Part shown: positions 35,604 to 45,544 of the stretch, in pieces
Layout of the letters: every line of letters starts with the position of its first letter
Position numbering within the stretch: the stretch's first letter is position 1
Assembly: GCA_964610385.1 (NCBI GenBank)
Contig: CAZSXW010000009.1
Coordinates: 13,594-77,593 of the forward strand
Reading direction: 5' to 3'
DNA from: CAZBSE01 sp964610385
Lineage (GTDB): Bacteria; Actinomycetota; Humimicrobiia; Humimicrobiales; Humimicrobiaceae
DNA: 64,000 nt
Position numbers and translations under genes: made by a program
The notes under the pieces: generated by a model
Database searches by the model: none
Told to the model about the DNA's origin: nothing
Seen by the model: only the letters and a program-made list of their open reading frames with translations

Positions 35604-36635
35604 TTATACGCTCACCTCTTTTTTAACTGAATTTATATCTTCAGCTATGTTAATTTTGGCCATACATGCTTCTATGCATCTTCCGCAGCCGACACATGCA
35701 TAACTGCCAAACTTATCAAGAAATGTCTTGAGTTTACATCTGTATCTCTGCTTCAATCTATTTTCCTTACTGGGTCTAAAATTGTGACCGCCTGCCACCA
35801 GCCCGTATTCAGGTATCATACACGAATCCCATTCCCTTATTTTGCTTCCCTTTATTTGGTTAAGCTCCATATCGTCCCTGATATTAAAACAAAAACAGGT
35901 AGGGCATACAAGGTTACATGACCCGCAGCTGTAACAATTTTTTGCAATCCTTTTCCAGAAATCCTCATCATCATAGATTGATTCAAAATTATCATAAAAA
36001 CTCTTGATATCCACACTTAGTTTGAATTTCATGCGGTAATTGTCCATATATTTATCAAATTCTTTAAAATCTTCCGCAGATGCATTTTTCACTTTTGCAT
36101 AGCTTTCAATCATTTCATTGCCTTTAGGAGTTGCTATCCTTACAAAATATTTTTTTCTGAGCTCCGTAAAATAGATATCAAAACCATCCTTAGCATACTC
36201 TGTACCCATGCTTGGGGAAAAATTTGTTTCAGCAGGTTCGCTGTCCATACCAATTACAAAAAGCTTTTTCCTTTTTGCCATATAATTATCATCAATAAAA
36301 TTAGTACTGAAAAACCTGTCTAAAAAATTCATGCCGTTTATATCCCAGGCATTAATACCGAAAAGTATCTTCTCGCTGCTTTCGTTTACCGGTGTTATTT
36401 TTATTTTTTCTCCAATCTTATAAGAAACCAGCTTTTCAAAAGAAGGAAACAGTAGTTTTTTCGCCGGAGGAATAGTTGTCTTAATATAATTGGTATCCAG
36501 TTCAGAAATACTTTTAATCGGGACAAAATCATGAACTGCGCTGTCTTTTTTCCTGGGACCTATAAATTCATATTTGGAAATCAAAGTCTTTACAAAATCC
36601 CTATAAACATCCTTTTCCAGTACCTTATATAGCAT
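35604..36635 (-). CDS. hydB: Group 3b hydrogenase beta subunit (dicluster 4Fe-4S), copy 1
   Basis: Fe-S subunit connecting the flavin and catalytic halves. Cluster motifs are CYSCGSCNLVCPTCFCF and CVGCGRCIEACMAKINI (the usual Pro after the last Cys is replaced by Met). GAGGTGAG precedes the ATG. It is the first gene of hydBGDA; the 167-bp upstream spacer includes a TTTGTAACACC sequence similar to the TTACA repeats of the neighbouring operon. Confidence 0.93.
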   Translation of the reverse strand: MLYKVLEKDVYRDFVKTLISKYEFIGPRKKDSAVHDFVPIKSISELDTNYIKTTIPPAKKLLFPSFEKLVSYKIGEKIKITPVNESSEKILFGINAWDINGMNFLDRFFSTNFIDDNYMAKRKKLFVIGMDSEPAETNFSPSMGTEYAKDGFDIYFTELRKKYFVRIATPKGNEMIESYAKVKNASAEDFKEFDKYMDNYRMKFKLSVDIKSFYDNFESIYDDEDFWKRIAKNCYSCGSCNLVCPTCFCFNIRDDMELNQIKGSKIREWDSCMIPEYGLVAGGHNFRPSKENRLKQRYRCKLKTFLDKFGSYACVGCGRCIEACMAKINIAEDINSVKKEVSV

Positions 36636-36802
36636 AAACTCACCTCTTATATGATACTGCTTTTACTCTGTTTTCCAGTACGCTATTTGTAAAAGGTTTG
36701 TAACACCTGAAATAAAATATCACCTACCATTTAAGATGTCAATAAAAGCCTGCAGGGAATACTGATATATCTCTTTGAACAATGCCGCAATTTAGATTAA
36801 TC

Positions 36803-37450
36803 CTATCTCCTACTGTGCTTCAACAACCAGTCAATCCAGTTTTCCAGACCATTTCCTGTCTTACATGATAACTTTATTATATCCGATTGGGGATTGAGCT
36901 CACCTACTTTTTTATCAAAAAAAGTTTGGTCAAAGTCGCTTATTTCAATTAAATCCATCTTATTAATTATAATCAAATCACTCTTGATAAACACAGGGGG
37001 ATATTTTACAGGCTTATCGTCTCCTTCATTGACCGATGATATAACAACTTTATAATCTTCACCCAGGTCAAACCCTACCGGGCATATTAGATTACCCACA
37101 TTTTCTATCATTAATATATCCAGATTACTGATTTCTAATCTTTCCAGTGCGCTCGATACCATAGTGGCATTAAGATGACAGGTCCCCCCGGTATTTATCT
37201 GAACCACATATTCGGTAAATCTTTTTATCTTTTCAGCATCATAAGTTGAAGAGATATCCCCTTCTATAACTCCGATTATTTTTTTTGATTGCAGCCTTTT
37301 AATAGTCTCGATGATCAATGAAGTCTTGCCTGCTCCCGGTGAAGACAGGAAGTTTAAGACCAGAATATCATTATCTTTAAATAATTTTCTGTTTTTATCT
37401 GCCTGATCCTTATTATATTTTAGTACATTCTCGACTACTTCTATCTTCAT
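36803..37450 (-). CDS. hypB: Hydrogenase nickel-incorporation GTPase HypB
   Basis: HypB uses GTP to load nickel into hydrogenase with HypA. The P-loop is SSPGAGKTSL (~residue 36), the metal-binding dimer-interface motif is GGTCHLNA, and the G4 motif is NKMDL. The His-rich N-terminal nickel store of some homologues is absent. It is separated from the other hyp genes and follows sufC-sufB/D by 20 bp, which completes the HypABCDEF set. Confidence 0.95.
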   Translation of the reverse strand: MKIEVVENVLKYNKDQADKNRKLFKDNDILVLNFLSSPGAGKTSLIIETIKRLQSKKIIGVIEGDISSTYDAEKIKRFTEYVVQINTGGTCHLNATMVSSALERLEISNLDILMIENVGNLICPVGFDLGEDYKVVISSVNEGDDKPVKYPPVFIKSDLIIINKMDLIEISDFDQTFFDKKVGELNPQSDIIKLSCKTGNGLENWIDWLLKHSRR

Positions 37451-37470
37451 ATCTCTTTTTTTATAAAAAA

Positions 37471-38394
37471 TTAACTCAGGAGTCCTTCTATTATTAGCTC
37501 TACCGCCTCTTCTTCTTTATGCCCTCTGGACATCAGGGTCTGTAGCTCTTTTGAATCAACACTTCCTATTGAAGCCTCATGGGTTATATGTGCCTTTGGA
37601 TTTCTTACTTCCACTATTGGAACTGCATTAGCTACGGCGTTATCCCTGACAATCTCCTTGCAGTCAACATGACCCCTGGCATAATCAGCTGTAGCTATTA
37701 ATTTATTATATATATTAGCACTTGCATCGTCTCTTAAGGCTACTCTGGATTTAAGAACACCTTTCGAATACTCTCCCATAAGGTTGCCGCTTTCTTTTAT
37801 ATCTATCACATCGTTTCCACGTCCGTTTACTCTTACAGACATATCCATCACGCTGTAGCTTTCAGAAAAGACCTGGTAATCCATATCGATTCGCCCCACT
37901 CTACCCCTGATAAGCTCAAATTCGGATTTATACCTGGCATTTTTCCCCAGCTTGATGACAGCTTTGGGAATTACTTTCACTCCTCCTTCCTCGCTGTGAA
38001 TATGCCTTTCAAGATACTCGTATTTTGAATTTTCTCCTACTTTTATAACAGCGTCCATTTCATGAGTCACATCTTCGGCAAAGGGAAATACACAATGGGC
38101 ATAAACAGACATGGAAGAATTCTTCCCTACTTTCAGATTTAATCTGATTATCTGTACCGCTTTTTTATGGGTCACTCCAAAACATAGATGGACGGGCCGG
38201 TCAATAATAATATTATCCTCCAGGGTTATGTTAATTCTAATCCCGTCCTTTATATTTTCAGTCTTGACGACCAGTCCCTGTACCGTTCTGCTACTGATTA
38301 TCCGGTCTTTATTGATTATAAGACTTGCGCTCTTTTCATCATCAAGGACCTGCGAGATTCCCGCTTCCTCTGCTATCAGGCTTTCTGGACCCAT
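37471..38394 (-). CDS. SufB/SufD-like Fe-S cluster assembly scaffold
   Basis: Scaffold partner of SufC. The beta-helix core is visible (repeated short strands, e.g. NSSMSVYAHCVFPFAEDVTHEMDA in positions ~105-130) and the C-terminal family motif IGSVDSKELQTLMSRG followed by EEEAVELIIEGL. At ~307 aa it resembles the short single scaffold of minimal SufBC systems rather than separate SufB and SufD. The ATG at 38394 has GGGGGG 8 nt upstream; a longer reading would run back into sufC. Confidence 0.88.
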   Translation of the reverse strand: MGPESLIAEEAGISQVLDDEKSASLIINKDRIISSRTVQGLVVKTENIKDGIRINITLEDNIIIDRPVHLCFGVTHKKAVQIIRLNLKVGKNSSMSVYAHCVFPFAEDVTHEMDAVIKVGENSKYEYLERHIHSEEGGVKVIPKAVIKLGKNARYKSEFELIRGRVGRIDMDYQVFSESYSVMDMSVRVNGRGNDVIDIKESGNLMGEYSKGVLKSRVALRDDASANIYNKLIATADYARGHVDCKEIVRDNAVANAVPIVEVRNPKAHITHEASIGSVDSKELQTLMSRGHKEEEAVELIIEGLLS

Positions 38395-38407
38395 TATAAA
38401 ATCCCCC

Positions 38408-39130
38408 CTATTCTTCCGGCTCATTTTTATGGTCACATGGGAGACACTTATTACTGAAATATTTACCTATAACAGGCGTTTTGCCTTCTCTTAAAATCAT
38501 ACCACTGCACATAAGGAAAGCGTACTCCGCCTGTTTTAATACTGCCTTGCTGTGTGTTATAAGAATTATGGTAGAGTCGTTTGATTTCAGGTAATCGATG
38601 GCTTTAAAAATATTTTCGAGGGTGTCCACGTCAATCCCCGAATCAAGCTCATCAAGGATAACAAGTTCAGGTTTCATTGCCAGTATTGACGCAAGCTCGA
38701 CTTTCTTTCTTTCTCCTCCACTGAGACTTTTATCAACAGCCCGTTTCAGATAATTTCCCGGCATCATACCTACATCCTTTAAGATTACGGATACTTCATC
38801 CGCAGATATGTTCTTCCCCGATGAGCTGATGTATCTTTCAATACTTATACCTTCAAATCTTGCCGGTTCCTGCCATGAAAGTGTAATACCTCTAACTGCA
38901 CGCTCATAAATATCCAGATCTTTTATTGATTCTCCCTTAAATAATATATCTCCTTCAAAGTCTCTGTATCCCTCAAGCCCCATTATGGTATTTCCCAGTG
39001 TGGTCTTCCCCACACCATTTGGACCTACAATTGCATATACCAGCCCTTTTTTCAGGTTTAAATTAATATTGTTAAGAAGCCTGCTTCCATTGACCCGAAG
39101 GCTTAAATTTTTAATTTCAAGTAGTACCAT
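38408..39130 (-). CDS. sufC: Fe-S cluster assembly ATPase SufC
   Basis: ABC-type ATPase that drives Fe-S assembly on the SufB/D scaffold. Walker A is GPNGVGKTT, signature LSGGERKKVE, Walker B LVILDELDSGID (the SufC-typical DELDSG), and H-loop ILITHS. It is 240 aa, 13 bp upstream of the scaffold start, and first gene of sufC-sufB/D-hypB. Confidence 0.95.
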   Translation of the reverse strand: MVLLEIKNLSLRVNGSRLLNNINLNLKKGLVYAIVGPNGVGKTTLGNTIMGLEGYRDFEGDILFKGESIKDLDIYERAVRGITLSWQEPARFEGISIERYISSSGKNISADEVSVILKDVGMMPGNYLKRAVDKSLSGGERKKVELASILAMKPELVILDELDSGIDVDTLENIFKAIDYLKSNDSTIILITHSKAVLKQAEYAFLMCSGMILREGKTPVIGKYFSNKCLPCDHKNEPEE

Positions 39131-39330
39131 ATTTTTAAAATCACGACCTATATCATCTTTTTTCAGAAAAACATTTTAACACATCTTTATTACTTTTAGG
39201 TTTTTATTTTATAAATTATATTAGCCAATTGTATCATTATAAGTAAGCATAATAAATCTATTATGATCTATGACAGGTTATACACCCTTTGGAAGAATAA
39301 CATCTATCAGCAACATAATAAAGATTCTAT

Positions 39331-39359
39331 TTGTAAATAAAATTTTATATTGCTATAAT
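39331..39359 (+). promoter_or_regulatory. Promoter upstream of the DUF1015 gene
   Basis: TTGTAA at 39331-39336, a 17-nt spacer and consensus TATAAT at 39354-39359, about 60 bp before the next + strand start. The rest of the 297-bp divergent spacer 39131-39427 is AT-rich with a small inverted repeat CATAATA/TATTATG near 39248-39265; no clear promoter for sufC was found. Confidence 0.6.
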
Positions 39360-39427
39360 CTCAAATCAATTTTATATTAACAACAGTAGAGATTTTATAA
39401 CTTTAACATACGAAAGGGACCGCATTA

Positions 39428-40729
39428 ATGGTAGAAGTTCTACCTTTGAGTGGATTTTTTTATAATAAAGATAAAATCAAAAGTATTTCAGATGTGATCT
39501 CTCCCCCCTACGATGTGATACCAAAACCCCTTAGAAAAAAATTATATGTCCTTGACCGGTATAACATCATCAATTTGATCCTTCCCAGAGGCAGTAGCAG
39601 TGAAAAATATAAAAATGCCCGGGAGATACTTCATAAATGGACAAATGACGAAATCTTAATATTTGACCACGAGAAATGCTTCTATGTTTTTAAAGAAAAC
39701 TTCTCAGCAGATGGTAAAAGAAAAAATATAACCGGCTTTATCGGACTTACCAAAATCGAGCCCTACAACAGTTTAAATATAATACCGCATGAAAAAACAC
39801 AATCAAGACCCAAAAGGGACAGGCTGAACCTTCTTAAAAACTGCCGGACAAATTTTGGTTTTGTATATACACTTTACAGAGATCATCAAAAAAGTATCGG
39901 AGAAATATTAAAAGAAGTGATGCAGAAAAAACCATTTATCGATACATCTGCAGAATATGACCCCTCTTTAAATTTTAAAATATGGAAAATCCCGGAAACA
40001 CAGTATATTAGAAAGCTGGTAGAAATAATGAAAGACAAAAAGTTGATTATAGCAGATGGACACCACCGCTATGAAACATCCCTTATCTACAAACAAAAAT
40101 ACGCCGGTGTTATAAAGGAAGACAGAAAATATACAGAAAGGCCCGAAGATTATATATTGACTTTATACATCGAGAGCAGCGGTAAAGACATTCTCGTGCA
40201 TCCCAACCACAGACTGATGAAATTCAACACTTATCCCGGTATCGATAAGATACTCGAAAAAATAAAAAAAGATTTCAATATTGAAACAGTTACTTCTGAT
40301 TCACCTGAATATATCGGAAAAAGACTGCTGGAGGCGAAGTCTAAATGTATCAAAAGCTTTTTTATATACGGTGTCCCTAAAAAATTATACTATATAACCT
40401 TAAAATCGTCAGCAGCTGATACCTCCGGCGTTCTCAAAAAAATTAAAGGAGACGAATGTTTAGATATTGGTATAAAGATATTAAAAAATACTTTAGTGAA
40501 CAAACTTAACATGCATTTTAAAATCAAAAAAATCAGTTATACCCATTATATAAGCAATGTCATTAAAAAAGTAAACAGTAAAAAATTTGATCTTGGAATA
40601 CTTTTAAATGCTCCCACAGTCAAACAAATAGAAAAAATATCAGCAGCTGGAAACATACTTCCGGATAAATCCACCTACTTTTATCCCAAGCCGTGTACCG
40701 GTCTTATAATGTATAAATTTGACAGATAA
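39428..40729 (+). CDS. DUF1015 family protein
   Basis: Recognised by the N-terminal SDVISPPYDVIPKPLR, NIINLILPRG, the central IIPHEKTQSRPKRDR, and the signature IADGHHRYETSL around residue 210; 433 aa is the usual length. The family is widespread in anaerobes and archaea, often near amino-acid (serine) metabolism, but its chemistry is not established to my knowledge. AAAGGG precedes the ATG. It is isolated here, convergent with the PEP carboxykinase gene. Confidence 0.88.
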   Translation: MVEVLPLSGFFYNKDKIKSISDVISPPYDVIPKPLRKKLYVLDRYNIINLILPRGSSSEKYKNAREILHKWTNDEILIFDHEKCFYVFKENFSADGKRKNITGFIGLTKIEPYNSLNIIPHEKTQSRPKRDRLNLLKNCRTNFGFVYTLYRDHQKSIGEILKEVMQKKPFIDTSAEYDPSLNFKIWKIPETQYIRKLVEIMKDKKLIIADGHHRYETSLIYKQKYAGVIKEDRKYTERPEDYILTLYIESSGKDILVHPNHRLMKFNTYPGIDKILEKIKKDFNIETVTSDSPEYIGKRLLEAKSKCIKSFFIYGVPKKLYYITLKSSAADTSGVLKKIKGDECLDIGIKILKNTLVNKLNMHFKIKKISYTHYISNVIKKVNSKKFDLGILLNAPTVKQIEKISAAGNILPDKSTYFYPKPCTGLIMYKFDR

Positions 40730-40770
40730 TAGAAAGCATGCCTTTTTCATCTTGGATGACCGAAACCCTC

Positions 40771-42642
40771 TTAGAATTCAAGAGGAGAAATGTATTCCTC
40801 TTTCTGATCCTTAAGCTTTTCCAATCTTGATTTCTGCTCTCCGAGGATTTTAAACAATACGTCAGGGATTTCATGGCCAATATCTTTATAAATTTTAATA
40901 ATCCTATCTATCTTGGAAATGTTTTCTGGAATTCTTAATCTAAACTGTTCCGTATATGCTTCTTTGCTGTAATCTCTTTTAAGCAAATCCCTGAACAATC
41001 TCTTAAGATCTTCATATTTAGGAATAAAACCAATACTGATATCAATAGCTTCCACTTCATTATGGGTACGGAGTTCCATCCACTTAAGCCATACTCTCTT
41101 GTCAGTCTTTTCGTTTAGGAAATTCCCATTTTTGTCTTTTAAAAAATAATTGACACCGAATATTTTTGGTGGATTCTCCAGAGACTCCCCAAATTTAAGA
41201 TTAATATCTACGTACTTACTTACAGGTATGGAAAGAAAATCCATATTTGACATCGGATTAAATTTCCTAACACCCGTCTTACCAAGAGTAGCTGCGGTTG
41301 TCTCTGATTCCAGAGAAGCACCCATACTTACGATACCATGATCCCAGTCATACGCTTCCAGCACCGGTACCATAGTATCAGGATCTCTTCCTCCGTATAT
41401 TATTCCACCTACCTCAACGCCGTCAGGATTATCATAATTTTTATCAACGTTTTTTAAATTTTTAAGATTTACAGTAAATCTTGCATTTTTATGCGAGGGT
41501 GTTATCTCATTTCCCTTTTCATCTCTTTTACCCTGATACCACTGGCCCGAATGGTTCATCCCCTTCTCAGGGACCTTCCCAGGTTTTCCTATCCAGTAAA
41601 TACCCCCATCCTCCGTTACCAGTATGTTCGAAAATATAATTTCGTTTGGCTGAGTGATGGTTTCCCATATTATAGGATCATCATCCGTATTGATATCCTG
41701 TATAATCCCAAAAATACCTATTTCAACATTTACTGCATATACTCTCTTATTTATTTTTTTAAGATAGGCAATATCATCCCCCACTATTGTTTCTCCAGGG
41801 ATCATTGCAGTTGAAGTCTTTCCGCACATAGAGGGAAAAGCACCTGTAAAATATGTTACCCTGCCACCAGGTCCATGTACTCCCAGAACAAACATGTGCT
41901 CGGTCAGCCAGTTTTCCTTTGAAGCTCTGCTTATCCCCAGGCGCATGGCAAGTTTTTTATGACCTATGGTATTACCTCCGTACTGAGTATTTACAGAGTA
42001 GACAATATCATCTTCTGTATCCATATATATTCTTCTTTTATCAACATTTTTACTGACCGCATTTTCCAATTCCCCTGCCGAGTGTACAAACTGAAAATAA
42101 TCTTCATAGTTTCCGCGTCTTTTAAATTCCGCATATCCCGGCCGGTAAAGCAAAATCTCCGAATGTGCAACATAGCTTGAATCAGTCAATTGAATCGCAG
42201 GTATTGCAAAATCCGAATTTTCCGGTCCCAGACAAAAAAACATTATATACAGCTCCTTATCATTCATTATATTCTTCATAATGCCCAGGATCTCCCTAAA
42301 TCCGGTTTCCTTATCTATGGTATTAAGATTTTTCCCCAGATAAACCCCTTTTGGTACCAGGAATTTGGTCTTCTCTTTATCTCTTGCCTGATCATAGTAG
42401 CCGTCAAAATGAACGGTATGACCTTCTATATTAAGTTTTCTTTCCTCACCATCATCCAGTGCTTTTTGCCTTATATAATCAAAATCGTCTTTGGAATCAT
42501 CGCAAATAAAAATAGATCCGGGGGCCAATAGTTTTATGAACCTTGCTACGAACCTATTTATATGAATATTTTTTAAATCAACTATTTTTTTATAATCTTT
42601 TTGACTGCAGTTTTCTCTTATTATTTTTAGGTAATCACTCAT
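40771..42642 (-). CDS. pckG: Phosphoenolpyruvate carboxykinase (GTP)
   Basis: Interconverts oxaloacetate + GTP with PEP + CO2 + GDP. GTP-type features: the P-loop with the reactive Cys, FPSMCGKTSTAM (~residue 270), HMFVLGVHGPGGRVTYF, the second kinase region GETIVGDDIAYL, NPENxx-like NPDGVEVGGIIYGGRD, and length 623 aa. AGGGGGGG lies 5 nt before the ATG. A 17-bp palindrome at 42676-42692 is a likely operator for it. In an anaerobe it may work in either gluconeogenic or fermentative direction. Confidence 0.95.
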   Translation of the reverse strand: MSDYLKIIRENCSQKDYKKIVDLKNIHINRFVARFIKLLAPGSIFICDDSKDDFDYIRQKALDDGEERKLNIEGHTVHFDGYYDQARDKEKTKFLVPKGVYLGKNLNTIDKETGFREILGIMKNIMNDKELYIMFFCLGPENSDFAIPAIQLTDSSYVAHSEILLYRPGYAEFKRRGNYEDYFQFVHSAGELENAVSKNVDKRRIYMDTEDDIVYSVNTQYGGNTIGHKKLAMRLGISRASKENWLTEHMFVLGVHGPGGRVTYFTGAFPSMCGKTSTAMIPGETIVGDDIAYLKKINKRVYAVNVEIGIFGIIQDINTDDDPIIWETITQPNEIIFSNILVTEDGGIYWIGKPGKVPEKGMNHSGQWYQGKRDEKGNEITPSHKNARFTVNLKNLKNVDKNYDNPDGVEVGGIIYGGRDPDTMVPVLEAYDWDHGIVSMGASLESETTAATLGKTGVRKFNPMSNMDFLSIPVSKYVDINLKFGESLENPPKIFGVNYFLKDKNGNFLNEKTDKRVWLKWMELRTHNEVEAIDISIGFIPKYEDLKRLFRDLLKRDYSKEAYTEQFRLRIPENISKIDRIIKIYKDIGHEIPDVLFKILGEQKSRLEKLKDQKEEYISPLEF

Positions 42643-43030
42643 ATTTCACCCCCCCTATTTTAATATTTTTAAATAAACTTTACCGTAAAGTTATCTTTAA
42701 TTTGAAAAAAATATGATTTTTTTCGATTAAACTAATATTTTTATGATTATACTAAAAAAAATGTTAAAAATATATATATTATAGTAAAAATTTTAAAATT
42801 TATTAAAAATCAATAAAAATCTATATTTTTTAACAAGTTTTAACAAAAATTTACTGCTTTTTTTATTTTTTACAGAGAAATACTTCAAACTTTTATACCA
42901 TTTAAATCCAAAAAAGGAGAATTTTCTGGCAATCGGAGTAAAGACATTCTTTATAATTGGATAAAAAACAACAGTTCTATAGGATTAATATCAATAAAAT
43001 GAAATAAAATTATTATTTTAATTATATCAA
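42643..43030. other. AT-rich spacer with an operator-like palindrome
   Basis: 388 bp without a gene between pckG and the GH3 gene, both on the minus strand. It holds the 17-bp palindrome listed separately, several TATAAT-like hexamers without matching -35s, and a direct repeat of TTGTTAAAA (minus strand) near 42830-42855. No terminator hairpin was found after the GH3 gene. Confidence 0.5.
42676..42692 (-). promoter_or_regulatory. 17-bp palindromic operator candidate upstream of pckG
   Basis: AACTTTACCGTAAAGTT is a perfect 8-bp inverted repeat around one central base, 34 bp upstream of the pckG start codon. Its position just before the ribosome-binding site fits a repressor site in the leader. 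Confidence 0.5.
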
Positions 43031-45430
43031 TTAGGTATCGGATCTTATTTCTACTGTCGAAAAATATTTTCTTTTATTTTTTAGTTCTACTGTTTTACCA
43101 GTTATTTCAAATTTACCCGTCAACCTGATATCATCTGAAGAGCTCCCAACCATAACTTTAACAGTCCCTGGTTCTACTATGCACTTCATATCTTTATTGT
43201 AAAAACCCAGCAGACTCATAGGGAGTATAAAAGTTATCGTTTTCTTTTGACCGGGCTCTAAGAAAATCCTTTTAAATCCCTTTAATTCCTTTACCGGTCT
43301 TGTTATCTCAGATTGCATATCATTTATATATAATTGTACTACTTCATCTCCTTTTCTGGAGCCGGTATTTTTTATATCAATGCTTATTTCGACCTTTCCA
43401 TTAACTGGTACGCTTTCGGGTATAATAATCAAATTATCATATTTAAAGCTTGTATAGCTTAAGCCATAACCAAAAGAAAACAACGGTTTACTGCTGATTT
43501 CTACATAATCACCTTTCCAGTTAGAACGCCCGCCAGATAGTTTATGATTATAATAAACCGGTACCTGTCCTACAGATCTTGGAAATGACATTGGAAGTTT
43601 CCCTCCCGGATTAAAATCTCCGTATAAAACATCTGCTACTGCCCGTGCACCTTCTTCACCTGGCAGCCATGCTTCTATTATTGCAGGAATATTTTCAACA
43701 ATCCAATTTATAGATAATGGTCTGCCATTCACAAGAATAACTATTACCGGGGTGCCTGTTTTATAAATAGCTTTTATAAGTTCTTCCTGCACTCCCGGCA
43801 AATTTAAATCCGCTCTATCCCTCGTTTCTCCACTTGTGCAATCGTCTATAAGTCCCGATTTACCACCAGCAACCACGATTGCCACATCAGATTTTTCTGC
43901 AATTTTTATAGCTTCAGCAAACCCATCTCTTTTATCGCTTCTCACATCGCAGCCCTTTGCATAATAAACGGATGTGTTTTTACTTGCTTTTTCTTTTATC
44001 CCATCCAAAATACTTGAAATTTGGACAAAATTATCTGCCATCTCTAATTTATCGGGTATAGGAGTATTAAACGCATCATTATTCTCTTTCATCTCTATAA
44101 GTGATTCTATATGACAGGGGTATGCATAGTCTCCGATTATATTTCTTATATTATCTGCATTCGGTCCAATTACAGCAATCGATGAAATATTTTCACTTAG
44201 AGGCAATACATTTTTTTGATTTTTTAACAGTACAATTGATTTCTTTGCTATTTTATATGCAAGTGCCCTCTGCTCCGCAGTATCGAATATTTTTGCAGCT
44301 CTTTCTTCATCCACATAAGGATTTTCAAAAAGTCCCATTAAAAATTTCATTTTAAGTATTTTTTTTACTGACATGTCAACCAATGCTTCAAAAATTTTAT
44401 TGTCTTTTAATGTATCTTTTAAAGGTTTACCATAACAATCAGTACTTGGGAGCTCTATATTCACACCTGCCTCAATCGCCATTTTAGCGGCATGCTTCTT
44501 ATCCAGAGCTATATGATGACATTCATTTAACATGTTGATACCAAAATAATCAGATACTATTATTCCCTCAAAACCCCATTTTTCTCTTAATATATTAGTC
44601 AATAACTCTTTTGAACTGTGGCAAGGTATACCATCCAGCTCGTGATATGCTGGCATCAAAGATGCGATTTTGGCCTCTTTTACTGCCACCTCAAATGGCA
44701 GAAGAAATATTTCAAGCAATTCCCTTGGAGGAATGTGTGGGGGAGCCCAATTCATCCCACCTTCAGAAACACCATATCCCACAAAATGCTTTGCTGTAGC
44801 CATAATTCCTTTCTTCCAGCTGGTATCCTGAAGTCCATTTATATATGATGCACCCATTCTGGAAACAAGATAGGGATCTTCTCCAAATGTTTCTTCTACT
44901 CTCCCCCATCTTGCATCTCTGGAAATATCAAGCACGGGAGCAAGGGTCTGATGAGCTCCGACAGACCTTACTTGTTCTTTTATTACAGTACTCATTTCCT
45001 TAACCAAATCGGGATCCCATGTACTTGAAACTCCTATAATCTGGGGGAAACAGGTCGCCCCTTTAGCCATATAACCGCTGCAGGATTCCTCATGAATTAT
45101 TGCAGGTATGCCAAGACGGGTATTTGTAACCAGATATTTTTGTATTTGATTCGCAGTTCTGGCAGAAACAGCCGGATCAAAATTGCTTGCTCCGCCAAGC
45201 CGGGTTACCTGCCCGATTCCATCCTTCATCAAAATGCCTGCTTTTTTATCAGAAAATCTATCTTCTTCCAATATTTCATATATCCAGAAACTGCCCAGCT
45301 GGGCTAATTTCTCATCAATAGTCATATGAGATAAAAGATCATTTACCCTTTTATCCACAGGTTTATTTTTATCGAGATAATTATTTTTTTGTTTGTTTGT
45401 ATCTCTTCGTTTGTGGTGATTTGCAGACAT
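43031..45430 (-). CDS. Glycoside hydrolase family 3 (beta-glucosidase/beta-xylosidase)
   Basis: Cytoplasmic exo-glycosidase (no signal peptide), ~799 aa. Order: GH3 N-terminal TIM barrel (~40-365) with IIHEESCSG, RVEETFGEDP, ATAKHFVGYG and the nucleophile Asp in IIVSDYFGI; GH3 C-terminal domain (~400-650) with GPNADN and GEEGARAVADVLYGD; fibronectin-III-like domain (~695-765, VQLYINDM, KELKGF). ATG at 45430 has GAAAGGG upstream; an ATG at 45448 is also in frame. Association with an oligosaccharide-type importer and xylulokinase suggests cleavage of imported xylo- or gluco-oligosaccharides. Confidence 0.93.
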   Translation of the reverse strand: MSANHHKRRDTNKQKNNYLDKNKPVDKRVNDLLSHMTIDEKLAQLGSFWIYEILEEDRFSDKKAGILMKDGIGQVTRLGGASNFDPAVSARTANQIQKYLVTNTRLGIPAIIHEESCSGYMAKGATCFPQIIGVSSTWDPDLVKEMSTVIKEQVRSVGAHQTLAPVLDISRDARWGRVEETFGEDPYLVSRMGASYINGLQDTSWKKGIMATAKHFVGYGVSEGGMNWAPPHIPPRELLEIFLLPFEVAVKEAKIASLMPAYHELDGIPCHSSKELLTNILREKWGFEGIIVSDYFGINMLNECHHIALDKKHAAKMAIEAGVNIELPSTDCYGKPLKDTLKDNKIFEALVDMSVKKILKMKFLMGLFENPYVDEERAAKIFDTAEQRALAYKIAKKSIVLLKNQKNVLPLSENISSIAVIGPNADNIRNIIGDYAYPCHIESLIEMKENNDAFNTPIPDKLEMADNFVQISSILDGIKEKASKNTSVYYAKGCDVRSDKRDGFAEAIKIAEKSDVAIVVAGGKSGLIDDCTSGETRDRADLNLPGVQEELIKAIYKTGTPVIVILVNGRPLSINWIVENIPAIIEAWLPGEEGARAVADVLYGDFNPGGKLPMSFPRSVGQVPVYYNHKLSGGRSNWKGDYVEISSKPLFSFGYGLSYTSFKYDNLIIIPESVPVNGKVEISIDIKNTGSRKGDEVVQLYINDMQSEITRPVKELKGFKRIFLEPGQKKTITFILPMSLLGFYNKDMKCIVEPGTVKVMVGSSSDDIRLTGKFEITGKTVELKNKRKYFSTVEIRSDT

Positions 45431-45461
45431 TATGATAAACCCTTTCATTTAAAAACCATGA

Positions 45462-45490
45462 TAAAAAAATATATCCCAGCGTTTAGTCAA
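45462..45490 (-). promoter_or_regulatory. Possible promoter/operator of the GH3 gene
   Basis: Minus-strand TTGACT (45490-45485) with a weak -10 (TTTTTA) 17 nt on. The bases TTGACTAA match the core of the divergent ROK/xylB operator arms at 50224-50234 and 50264-50274, so the same repressor may act here. Confidence 0.35.
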
Positions 45491-45544
45491 GATTTTTAAA
45501 TTGATATCGTACTAATCAAATAATACTATTAGGCATATTTATAA

